This document shows positions 10,309 to 17,971 of a stretch of 64,000 nt of DNA, in pieces (within the stretch, counting starts at the first letter, position 1; the number at the start of each line of letters is the position of its first letter). The position numbers and the translations under genes are program-made. The DNA comes from Candidatus Nitrotoga sp. 1052. Its GTDB lineage: Bacteria > Pseudomonadota > Gammaproteobacteria > Burkholderiales > Gallionellaceae. The stretch covers positions 1 to 64,000 of the forward strand of contig NZ_CAKMHQ010000005.1 in NCBI RefSeq assembly GCF_927312905.1, in the 5' to 3' direction. The notes beneath the pieces were generated by a model. The model ran no database searches, was not told the origin of the DNA, and was given only the letters and a program-made list of their open reading frames with translations.

Positions 10309-10741
10309 CTAGTGTAGTGTTGCACGCTAATTGAAACATATTAAACCCGGTAACTACGCGGTTTGCAGCCTGATTATAAATTCCATCAAAGGCTCTTCAC
10401 TACACTGGTTGTCCCGTCCCGTGTGATCATATCCCCGTCCGTAGCTGGCCACTGTTTAGAGTCCGTCAGTTGATGCGAGACATTATTGAGTCATTACAGA
10501 AAGAGAAGGGGCCATGAGCAAAGTCCACCCATGCGGCGGAAAAACCTTGTTGAACTAAACCATTGGAGAGCTGTACCTACGGGAATTGTAAGATTTTTAA
10601 GCAGAGTGTCAACCGAATATCGTTAGGGTGCAGCAATAGGTAGCAGCTATTGCTAATCTACATCAATTGGGTTTATATTCAAAACGTTCATCTTGCCACC
10701 TAATAGGCAAGGAATGAGTACATCAACAAAATGAGGTGGAT
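10309..10741. other. Intergenic region without a recognisable gene
   Basis: 433 bases between rluC and the cytochrome c gene. Only short, interrupted reading frames occur. A small inverted repeat (AAACC..GGTTT around 10343-10367) lies just after rluC but has no T-tract. Nothing here could be assigned. Confidence 0.5.
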
Positions 10742-11473
10742 ATGAAACAGTCGAGATTTGTTATTGCCATTGCCGTGCTGATGTTATCGGCGTGCGGAAA
10801 TAAGAGCGAAAAGGAGTCCACAGCAGTCTCAGCATCGCCACCTTTAGCTGAGCACAACACTACCGTTGCTACCACCGATCAGTCATCAATGGCCTCACCC
10901 ACAAAGGACAAGGTATCGGAAATGACATTGCCAGCATCGACGGTCGCCACTCCAACTGCACCTGAAAAGATAGGCAAGCTCCCGAAGACAAATGACGACA
11001 TAAAGGACGAGTTGGTTAGCCGTAAAAAGGTACCGAGCGCAGAACAAAACTCTCCTATTATTACCGGGCAACCAATGCTCACGCCCACAAAGGGAAAGGT
11101 GCCGGAAAAGGCAGTGCTAGAATCTGTTGCCTCTAAGCCCTCCTCTCCGGCGAAGACCGAAATGCCACCTACGGTGAATGACGGCATGGAGGGCGGGTCG
11201 CTGAGTCGTGAGGAGGGACTGGCCTTAGCTAACAAAAGCGGCTGTCTAGTTTGTCACAAGATCGAAACCAAGTTAGTTGGCCCCGCATGGCGTGATGTAA
11301 GCAAACGCTACAAGGGTGACCATGAAGCCAAGGCACGTCTGATTGCAAAGGTGAAGGCGGGCGGCAAAGGTAATTGGACGGAGGTAACCGGTGGAATCGC
11401 AATGCCACCGTATTCCCCTCGGGTATCGGATGAAAATATCGAGAAGTTGGTGACATTTATACTGTCCCAATGA
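10742..11473 (+). CDS. Lipoprotein-anchored class I cytochrome c
   Basis: 243 residues. The N-terminus has a lipoprotein signal (IAIAVLMLSAC, lipobox Cys18), so the protein should be exported and membrane-anchored. A 140-residue Ser/Thr/Pro/Lys-rich linker follows, then one C-terminal heme domain with C168-L-V-C171-H172 and a distal Met in AMPPYSP (Met221), the pattern of small c551/c552 electron carriers. The linker contains a duplicated ~52-residue unit. The ATG at 10742 is chosen because a GAGG site lies 5 bases upstream; the GTG at 10736 overlaps that site. No redox partner gene is adjacent, so the role as periplasmic electron shuttle is inferred from the domain only. Confidence 0.88.
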   Translation: MKQSRFVIAIAVLMLSACGNKSEKESTAVSASPPLAEHNTTVATTDQSSMASPTKDKVSEMTLPASTVATPTAPEKIGKLPKTNDDIKDELVSRKKVPSAEQNSPIITGQPMLTPTKGKVPEKAVLESVASKPSSPAKTEMPPTVNDGMEGGSLSREEGLALANKSGCLVCHKIETKLVGPAWRDVSKRYKGDHEAKARLIAKVKAGGKGNWTEVTGGIAMPPYSPRVSDENIEKLVTFILSQ

Positions 11474-12033
11474 GCGATTGAATGAAAACAGCCCTCGGTG
11501 CAACTGTATTTTCAATCATCAAATGATTGCCTGGAGAAAGCCAATAAGCGGCAAAGGGGCGGGGTGCCGCATCGGGAACCGGTTCAGGATAGGTCGAATT
11601 GGCCCATCTTAAGCCATAGTGATGCCCTCAGAGGCAGTTTTAGCATAGAGATTTACCCCATCCGCTGCCCCAAGCGGGCTTCTCTGGCCATACTGAGGCT
11701 TTTTGGTACATGCTGCAGCTCCGCTTTTACCCTGCGTTCGGTACCAGCCCGGATTAAATTATCCATAAGTAATTTTTTTTAATAAAAATTATAGTAAATA
11801 GTTCAATTTTGGGCGGTTCAGATTCGGCTTCAGTTCAGTTTTCGCAGCCAGCCACTTAATTTTCGATTGCGCTTAATTTTCTTAAAATCCCGTTCTATAA
11901 GTAATGGGGACAAAGCGCCGATTTAAAAAAATATGATTGTAAACACCGTAATTGACGTGATTTGCGTCCTTACCTTATAGGCATAATATTTATGCCAGTC
12001 TACGCATCAGTCAATTAAACCGGGATTTTTAAC
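11474..12033. other. Intergenic region with degenerate coding traces
   Basis: 560 bases between the cytochrome c and DUF808 genes. An imperfect stem (11476-11491 with 11504-11517) directly follows the cytochrome stop. The middle holds a possible antitoxin relic on the minus strand (listed separately). The right third (11765-12030) is AT-rich and probably carries the DUF808 promoter. A 94-codon plus-strand frame at 11498-11782 looks non-coding. Confidence 0.45.
11656..11766 (-). pseudogene. Possible RelB/DinJ-like antitoxin remnant
   Basis: A short minus-strand frame beginning with ATG at 11766 reads MDNLIRAGTERRVKAEL.. and stops after 36 codons. The spacing of I-R-A, K-x-E and the following Leu/Ala pattern resembles the N-terminus of RelB/DinJ ribbon-helix-helix antitoxins; another frame further down reads YPEPVPDA, like the VPN(A) segment of that family. 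There is no toxin gene beside it. The resemblance is weak. Confidence 0.22.
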
Positions 12034-12987
12034 ATGGCGGGAACCAGCCTTTTAACCCTAATCGATGACATTGCATCGATTCTGGATGATGTTGCTGTAA
12101 TGAGCAAAGTCGCAGCTAAAAAAACTGCAGGGGTACTCGGGGATGATCTAGCGCTTAATGCTCAACAGGTGACAGGCGTCACGGCCGACCGAGAATTACC
12201 CGTTGTCTGGGCGGTTGCAATAGGATCACTCAAAAACAAATTCATTTTGGTGCCTGCTGCAATTGCTATTAGCACCTTTATTCCATGGGCAGTGACGCCA
12301 TTGTTAATGTTGGGTGGAGCATTCCTTTGTTATGAAGGATTTGAAAAGCTTGCACATAAGGTGATGCAAAGCAAAGCAGAAATCAATGTGCATCACATTA
12401 AACATGTGGAAGCGCTCGCCAATCGTGGTGTCGATATGGCCGCTTTCGAGAAAGACAAGATTCGAGGAGCGATCCGTACTGACTTTATCCTGTCTGCTGA
12501 AATTATTGTGATTACACTAGGAACAGTTGCGATGGAATCGTTTTGGAAGCAGGTTGCGGTACTTACGACAATAGCCATAATTATGACTGTCGGTGTCTAC
12601 GGCTTGGTGGCTGGTATCGTTAAGCTGGATGATGGTGGGATATACCTTAGTCAAAAAAGCGGTGCGAATTTACTTCGCAAAACTCTGCGTTGCATAGGAA
12701 GAGCTATTTTGAAAATTGCCCCTTACCTGATGAAGAGCCTATCCATCGTTGGCACGGTTGCCATGTTTATGGTAGGTGGGGGTATTCTCATCCATGGCAT
12801 ATTTGGTGTATCTGAATTGATCCACAATTTGGCACATAGCGACAGTGGCATTATTAGTTCGATAGTGAATATTGGGGCACCTGTGCTGCTAAATATCCTG
12901 ACTGGAATTGTAGTTGGTGCGGCTGTCCTCATCAGTGTGACTGTTGCAAAACGCATTTTTCGGGCGAACAAATTGCCAAAAATTTAG
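12034..12987 (+). CDS. yedI: DUF808 family inner-membrane protein (YedI-like)
   Basis: 317 residues, close in length and sequence to E. coli YedI as I recall it, starting MAGTSLLTLIDDIASILDDVAVM and continuing with KKTAGVLGDDLALNAQQV. Several hydrophobic segments (about 70-105, 150-200, 235-265, 275-305) indicate a polytopic inner-membrane protein. The biochemical role of DUF808 is not established. ATG start at 12034. It stands alone between unrelated genes. Confidence 0.9.
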   Translation: MAGTSLLTLIDDIASILDDVAVMSKVAAKKTAGVLGDDLALNAQQVTGVTADRELPVVWAVAIGSLKNKFILVPAAIAISTFIPWAVTPLLMLGGAFLCYEGFEKLAHKVMQSKAEINVHHIKHVEALANRGVDMAAFEKDKIRGAIRTDFILSAEIIVITLGTVAMESFWKQVAVLTTIAIIMTVGVYGLVAGIVKLDDGGIYLSQKSGANLLRKTLRCIGRAILKIAPYLMKSLSIVGTVAMFMVGGGILIHGIFGVSELIHNLAHSDSGIISSIVNIGAPVLLNILTGIVVGAAVLISVTVAKRIFRANKLPKI

Positions 12988-13165
12988 CACATATTTCGCA
13001 GGCACCTCCACTCGTTCGGCCGTTTTGGGATTACGTCCAAAGTAATCGATAATTTAAAATTACTGGCTTCCCTGAGCAATGCGTGGGCTGGTATTAAAGA
13101 GCTACTCAACAGGCTCATGATGCTACCGCACTTGAACTTAATACTGCCTGATTCGTGGGGAAACC

Positions 13166-13780
13166 TCAGTCTCTGTCCTGTTTAGCTTCTCCAACGGACT
13201 TCAATTGCTCGTTCGGCTCGCTACATTCATCCAGTGCAGCAAGTACAAGATCCGGATTCATTGACTGCTGTAGTGCTGCCGCCTCAGGATCATTATGGTT
13301 TCTGACATTAGGCAAATCGCGCCTAAGCTCTTCCAGAAGGTCGATAAGCTTGGCGGCCTTTTGCTCTGTCAATAGCGTCACTTTCAGGTCCAGATGCGCC
13401 CTTCGTTCTTCGAGTTTGGAGAGCCGATTTTGCTTGGTCAGAATCACGATTGTTGTTAACAACGCACCCAGACCGACAATTCCCTGTAGCCAGAAAAACG
13501 GCGCCGGATCGAATTCAGCCATACCAAACTGGCGCAGTACGATATTGGCGAGCATCCAGAATGCGACAAAAAGCAGAATGAAGCCAATAAAAACCGGCTG
13601 TCCGATAAAAAGGCTGATGCGCTCGAGGATCCGTTGCCAATGACTAACCTTTTGTTCTTCACGCTTATAGAACTCCAGAACGGCCTCAATATTCTGGCTG
13701 ATCTGGTCGCGTTCGGTCTCGAATGACGTATTTCGGGCATTCAGAGGGGATGCAGGCGGAACGGCAGGTTTGGAATTCAT
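13166..13780 (-). CDS. DUF1003 family membrane protein
   Basis: 204 residues from the ATG at 13778-13780. It has an N-terminal soluble helix, then two membrane segments in the DUF1003 pattern (PVFIGFILLFVAFWMLANIV and, after FDPAPFFWLQ, GLGALLTTIVIL), followed by KQNRLSKLEERRAHLDLKV and a charged cytoplasmic C-terminal helix. The FDP.PF and QNR motifs support the family call. Function is unknown. The frame remains open upstream to 13861, but the extra residues do not look conserved and no good ribosome-binding site distinguishes the two starts. Confidence 0.8.
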   Translation of the reverse strand: MNSKPAVPPASPLNARNTSFETERDQISQNIEAVLEFYKREEQKVSHWQRILERISLFIGQPVFIGFILLFVAFWMLANIVLRQFGMAEFDPAPFFWLQGIVGLGALLTTIVILTKQNRLSKLEERRAHLDLKVTLLTEQKAAKLIDLLEELRRDLPNVRNHNDPEAAALQQSMNPDLVLAALDECSEPNEQLKSVGEAKQDRD

Positions 13781-13823
13781 CAGAGCAGGTTGCTTGATCC
13801 GGCAGATCCAAAAAACGGGCAAC

Positions 13824-14024
13824 TCATGACACACCCTTGATCTTGTGTGTCCCAACCACACTGGCTTCCATCGGAAAGACCACGATGACCCACGCTTGCC
13901 TTGGAACAGGCGCGTTTTTTACTCGTTGAGAGCGGCCAATATAGGTTGACAATGTTCCCTTTCGATTATTAAGACTTAGTTGCACCACTGATTGACCCGC
14001 CTGTATATTTTTGAAATGAACCAC
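13824..14024 (-). CDS. Small hypothetical protein
   Basis: 66 codons from a GTG start at 14022-14024, beginning VHFKNIQAGQSVVQLSL; composition is protein-like, with mixed beta-strand character. No Shine-Dalgarno is evident and I recognise no family. It lies just upstream of the DUF1003 gene on the same strand, with the 3' end inside the alternative long 5' extension of that gene. It could be a remnant or a chance frame. The rest of 13781-14204 shows no gene. Confidence 0.3.
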   Translation of the reverse strand: MVHFKNIQAGQSVVQLSLNNRKGTLSTYIGRSQRVKNAPVPRQAWVIVVFPMEASVVGTHKIKGVS

Positions 14025-14204
14025 TAAAAAAGCATCGGACTAGATGGCACGGTGGGTTGCATTTACTGTTGTAGAAAAAAGCTACAGATCCAAGTATCTC
14101 AATCAAATATTCATTTCAATTTACAGCGGAGTATTACCTCAAATATAGAACAGCGAAAAGAGGTCATAGGTTCGCGTTTCCTGATTTTTGATGGAAATTC
14201 GCTA

Positions 14205-15053
14205 TCAGCGGGCAATTGCATATCCGGATTTAAGCCGCTTGGCTTGGTACATTGCCTTGTCCGCGCTCTTAATCAAGTCGTTCGCAGACTTGCCATGTTT
14301 AGGGAACATTGAGATTCCGATGCTTGCCCTTATTACGAGGTCGCGCGTACCTATGTTGCATGGCTTTTGAATAGCTTCAATAATTTTTTTCGCGACCAAC
14401 GTGGCATCTCGTATATTGTTAATTTCCATCAGCAAGTACAAAAATTCATCACCACCGTGGCGGCTGATTGTATCGTCAACACGAGTAGTCTCCTTGAGTC
14501 GCTGCGAGATGGTCTGCAACACAGTATCTCCTACATCGTGCCCATACTGATCATTAATATTTTTGAATTCGTCCAGATCCACAAACATGACTGCCAGATT
14601 CCAGCCGTGTCGATTTGCTTGCGATAAGCCGTGTTCAAGCCTGTCATTGAAAAGTACGCGGTTGGGAAGGCCGGTTAATGGATCGTGAAACGCAGCATGA
14701 CGTGCCGATTCCTCTTGCGCTTTGACCGAGACTAACTGGTGCTCTAGCCTCTCTCGCTCTTTGATCTCGCCCTCTAGCGCAATATTAACTGCTGCCAATT
14801 GTTCAGCTGCATCTTGTACTTTTATTTCAATTTCTCCGCTTATTTCAAGGGCTTTTTCAACCCCTGCGGGCTGTTCTTGATCTGCAAGTTCTTGCTCGAG
14901 AGCAATATTGACAGATGACAACTCTTCGGCACACTCCACCACAACGTCCTTTATCTGCTCGCTATGAGCTAGTGTTCTAGACAAAGGGGTGGCAGTTTTA
15001 GATGGTTTTGGCAATTTTCCTAGCTTAACTTTAATTCTCTGATTAGATTTCAT
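14205..15053 (-). CDS. Diguanylate cyclase with coiled-coil N-terminus
   Basis: 282 residues. The C-terminal GGDEF domain (about 118-282) has the DPLTGLPNR entry motif, FVDLDEFKNIND (metal-binding Asp), the catalytic signature GGDEF at 200-204 and an intact inhibitory I-site R191-V-D-D194 five residues before it, so c-di-GMP synthesis with product inhibition is expected. The N-terminal ~115 residues hold two similar helical segments (EELSSVNIALEQEL and EQLAAVNIALEGEI, about 43-56 and 84-97) that probably form a dimerising coiled coil; no membrane segment or sensor domain is seen. It lies ~370 bases downstream of the hybrid histidine kinase on the same strand. Confidence 0.92.
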   Translation of the reverse strand: MKSNQRIKVKLGKLPKPSKTATPLSRTLAHSEQIKDVVVECAEELSSVNIALEQELADQEQPAGVEKALEISGEIEIKVQDAAEQLAAVNIALEGEIKERERLEHQLVSVKAQEESARHAAFHDPLTGLPNRVLFNDRLEHGLSQANRHGWNLAVMFVDLDEFKNINDQYGHDVGDTVLQTISQRLKETTRVDDTISRHGGDEFLYLLMEINNIRDATLVAKKIIEAIQKPCNIGTRDLVIRASIGISMFPKHGKSANDLIKSADKAMYQAKRLKSGYAIAR

Positions 15054-15427
15054 AAGCTATTCTTAAAATAATTTGAAAATGATATCGTTCCTCTCTAAGA
15101 TAATCTGTTCGCTAGCACACTCAAGATGTGAATTATGTGCACAAACTTAAGGGGCAGTTTCTTGGTGATATGGTGCGTAATTAGGAAATCAGAACCAATA
15201 ATTTCCAGTTACCGGATTTATTCGGTTCGAGGAGCCAAGTGTAGAGCTTACAGAGTGATGCATGGCAAAGCCCAGTGCAGCCCCATGGCATAGAAACTGT
15301 TCAGATTGAACTGTCCAACCCGAAGTTATTCTTCAACTCCTTAATGATTTGGTTCATGTGCGGTTAGACGACTTCAGTCGTCTGCATCTAAGCTGCGCTG
15401 TCCCCCTACTATTTGTAGGTGGATAGT
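15054..15427. other. Intergenic region between hybrid kinase and diguanylate cyclase
   Basis: 374 bases with no recognisable gene. Close to the kinase 3' end are a perfect inverted repeat AGACGACT/AGTCGTCT (15366-15383, 2-base centre) and a small CCTAC/GTAGG hairpin (15405-15420), possible transcript-end structures for the minus-strand kinase though neither has a clear T-tract. Confidence 0.4.
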
Positions 15428-17569
15428 TTAATTTTTTTGACCAACTTTTTTTTCTGCAAATTCCAGCGCCATATTCACTGCTTCCATGAACTCTTTGACC
15501 TTGATGGGTTTGGTTATATAGAGGAATAATCCTGCCTTCAATCCCCTATCGATGTCGAGTGGCAATGCATTGGCACTGATGGCAATAACTGGAATATGCG
15601 CAGTGGCCGGATCCTTACGCAGAATTTTCAGAGCTTCGAGCCCGCTGATGCCAGGCAGATTGATGTCCATCATGATCACGTTCGGCTTAAATGTGCGCGC
15701 AATCTCGATGCCGTCATACCCATTTACCGCAGTCAGCAGTTGGATATCGGGGTAGCGCGAAATGATTCCCTCGACCAATTGCATGTTTGCCGGGTTATCC
15801 TCAACGTAGAGCAAGGAATGTGGCTGCGCTCCGTTTAGCACAGGCAGTTGGACCAATGTCGTTGTTTCGGCCCCTTCCATGGAAAGGCGTGGCTCAGTAG
15901 CCGAGTTGAGTTCGAACCAGAACACGCTCCCCACACCCACGGTACTTCTTACGCCGATTGTGCCTCCCATCAATTCAACCAGTTGCTTGGACAGTACGAG
16001 ACCGATGCCTGTGCCTTCTTCGCTGCCGGCATCCTGTCCGAGACGGTTGAACGGCTGAAAAAGCTGCGCAATCTGTTCCGGATGTAATCCCGCACCGCTA
16101 TCTTCGATGCTGATACGAATGCGTCCCGGCGTGCTCTCAATACATCTCACCTCAACTTTACCCTGCTTAGTGTTGTATTTGATCGCATTGGAAAGCAGGT
16201 TGATGAGAACCTGCTTCAAACGGGTTCGATCGGCACAGACATAGAGAGGGATGTCGAACTGGGGAAAGGCCAGTTTGATGCCACGCTGCTCCGCCTGATT
16301 TTCAATCATGCTCTGGCATTCGAGCATGACTTTGTCTAGCGCCACCGGTTCTTGCGACATTGGCACCTTTCCGGATTCAACCGTCGCGAGATCGAGAATC
16401 TCGTTGATCAAAGTCAGCAGATGCCATCCACCCTGAAGAATATAGGCTATGCTTTTCTTCTGTAAAGGCGTTGCATGCGTGGAATCGGAATCCATCAGCT
16501 GCGCGAAGCCGAGGATAGCATTGAGCGGACTGCGCAACTCATGACTCATGCTGGAGAGGAAATCTGATTTGGCGAGGTTGGCTTTGTCCGCCACAGATCT
16601 AGCGCTCTCCAGCTCGATGTTTTTTTCTTGCAGCACCTGATCCTGGCGATTGCGTTCGGTGATGTCGGTGAAAAGGACGGCAACTTTGCAGCTATCTTGG
16701 CCGTCGACTCGGAAAGCATAGACATCGAACCAACGGCCATCCAAGGCTTTCGCTTCGTTTAAAAAGCGCACCGGTTCGCCCGTCAAGGCGACTTTGCCGT
16801 AAATGTCAAACCAATGCGCTTCAAGATTCGGGGCCAATTCGCGTATCCGTTTTCCCGTGGCTTCGTGAATTCCAGTCTGTTTCTCGAAAGAAGGATTCAC
16901 TTCCAAAAAACGGTAATCAACTGGCTTGTCGTATTCGTCGAAAATCATTTCGATGATGCAAAAACCTTCGTCGATTGATTCGAAGAGCTTGCGATAGCGT
17001 TTCTCGATCTGGCTCAGCGCCTCTTTCTCCTGCTTCCGCTCGCTAATGTCGGTAAATGCGAGGCGCACCGAGTTTCCGCTGTTGGCAGACTTCATGTGCA
17101 GACAGTCCATATGGGCATAAAAGAACGAGCCATTACCGCGCTTGAGTACCAATTCGCAACTCTCACGATCATCGTGTTGTAAAACGCTCAGGAAAAAACG
17201 GTTCCAGCAGTCGTTGTCTTCGGCTGCAACCAAATGTGCAAAACGGCGTTGCAGCAGTTTCTTGCGTTCGATTCCCAGCAGCGCGGCGCCGGTGAGATTA
17301 ACTTCGGCGATCATGGCATCGCGGGTGAGGGTTAGGTAACCGACGGGAGCGAAATCATAAAGGTCCACGTAGCGATCACGTGATTTTTCCAGTTCAACCT
17401 GCGCCTGCCGCAACTCCTCGTTCTGCATCTCCAGTTCAACCTGATACACCTGAAGCTCTTGCAGGAACTCCTCGGCAGGGCGCGGTGCCCCGTCTTTCCC
17501 TGATGCGCGGACAAGTTGCATTTCAGCTTTCGTGCATAGCTGGCCTGGCTCGTTTAGTTTTTTTCTCAT
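15428..17569 (-). CDS. PAS-PAS hybrid sensor histidine kinase/response regulator
   Basis: 713 residues, with no membrane segment, hence a cytoplasmic sensor. Order of parts: N-terminal coiled coil (30-65), PAS 1 (about 66-178, ending FTDISERKQ), PAS 2 (about 188-306, ending FTDITERNR), coiled coil, HisKA with the phospho-acceptor H343 in SHELRSPLN, HATPase_c with N-box LLSNAIKYN and G-boxes SIEDSGAGL and GTGIGL, and a C-terminal receiver domain (about 585-705) with acidic pair VEDN, phospho-acceptor Asp635 (MMDINLPG) and Lys687. No output domain follows, so the phosphoryl group must pass to another protein through a relay. A PAS-like relic lies just upstream. ATG start at 17567-17569. Confidence 0.93.
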   Translation of the reverse strand: MRKKLNEPGQLCTKAEMQLVRASGKDGAPRPAEEFLQELQVYQVELEMQNEELRQAQVELEKSRDRYVDLYDFAPVGYLTLTRDAMIAEVNLTGAALLGIERKKLLQRRFAHLVAAEDNDCWNRFFLSVLQHDDRESCELVLKRGNGSFFYAHMDCLHMKSANSGNSVRLAFTDISERKQEKEALSQIEKRYRKLFESIDEGFCIIEMIFDEYDKPVDYRFLEVNPSFEKQTGIHEATGKRIRELAPNLEAHWFDIYGKVALTGEPVRFLNEAKALDGRWFDVYAFRVDGQDSCKVAVLFTDITERNRQDQVLQEKNIELESARSVADKANLAKSDFLSSMSHELRSPLNAILGFAQLMDSDSTHATPLQKKSIAYILQGGWHLLTLINEILDLATVESGKVPMSQEPVALDKVMLECQSMIENQAEQRGIKLAFPQFDIPLYVCADRTRLKQVLINLLSNAIKYNTKQGKVEVRCIESTPGRIRISIEDSGAGLHPEQIAQLFQPFNRLGQDAGSEEGTGIGLVLSKQLVELMGGTIGVRSTVGVGSVFWFELNSATEPRLSMEGAETTTLVQLPVLNGAQPHSLLYVEDNPANMQLVEGIISRYPDIQLLTAVNGYDGIEIARTFKPNVIMMDINLPGISGLEALKILRKDPATAHIPVIAISANALPLDIDRGLKAGLFLYITKPIKVKEFMEAVNMALEFAEKKVGQKN

Positions 17570-17605
17570 ATGTTTTCCTGACAGCCCGGTTAAATCCGGT
17601 TTTAC

Positions 17606-17627
17606 GTAGGGGCGAATAAATTCGCCC
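17606..17627. repeat. Palindromic intergenic repeat unit
   Basis: GGGCGAA (17610-17616) and TTCGCCC (17621-17627) form a perfect 7-bp stem around TAAA, inside the string GTAGGGGCGAATAAATTCGC. Units of this look are common dispersed intergenic repeats in proteobacteria as I recall; only this copy is seen in the window. Confidence 0.5.
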
Positions 17628-17714
17628 AGTTTACGCCCGTTTCATGCGGATACCCTTAGGACAGAAGGTCCTCTGCGAGGTGAACCCGCACTTGCCCAAT
17701 TCCATTGGATGTTC

Positions 17715-17819
17715 CTATGAAATCTTTTCCATCGCCAGCAGGATCATCTCGGTATCGCCGCTATTGTCGACAATGCGGCGGACGTTGAGCAGCATGCGGT
17801 GATGAAAGCCAGGTAACAT
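17715..17819 (-). pseudogene. Remnant of a PAS/CheR-type sensor gene
   Basis: A 34-codon minus-strand frame ending with TAG at 17715-17717 reads PGFHHRMLLNVRRIVDN then TEMILLAMEKIS. The pattern GxxHRMLLNxRRI...ILLAMExI is the end of a PAS domain as found in CheB/CheR-PAS kinases. A stop codon lies directly upstream of its first Met, so only this scrap survives. It sits 145 bases upstream of the intact hybrid kinase on the same strand and may be what is left of a longer signalling gene. Confidence 0.5.
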
Positions 17820-17848
17820 CTAGCCATATGACCATATTATCAAAATAA

Positions 17849-17878
17849 TTCACAACCTTACTAAAATATAAATATAAT
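17849..17878 (+). promoter_or_regulatory. Candidate thrS-operon promoter
   Basis: TTCACA at 17849-17854 and TATAAT at 17873-17878, spacing 18 bases, in an AT-rich stretch upstream of thrS. Transcription would begin near 17885 and leave a leader of about 87 bases. Confidence 0.5.
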
Positions 17879-17971
17879 AAATGCGGCTATGCTGCACTTT
17901 AAGACGTTTTTTCTGCGGTTTTTTGTGTACGGGTTCATCACTTTTACTTTAATTAAGATATATATATATAT

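Noticed and set aside
11498-11782. 94-codon plus-strand frame after the cytochrome c gene
   Set aside because: Low-complexity mixture with no start signal; the minus strand gives a better explanation for part of it.
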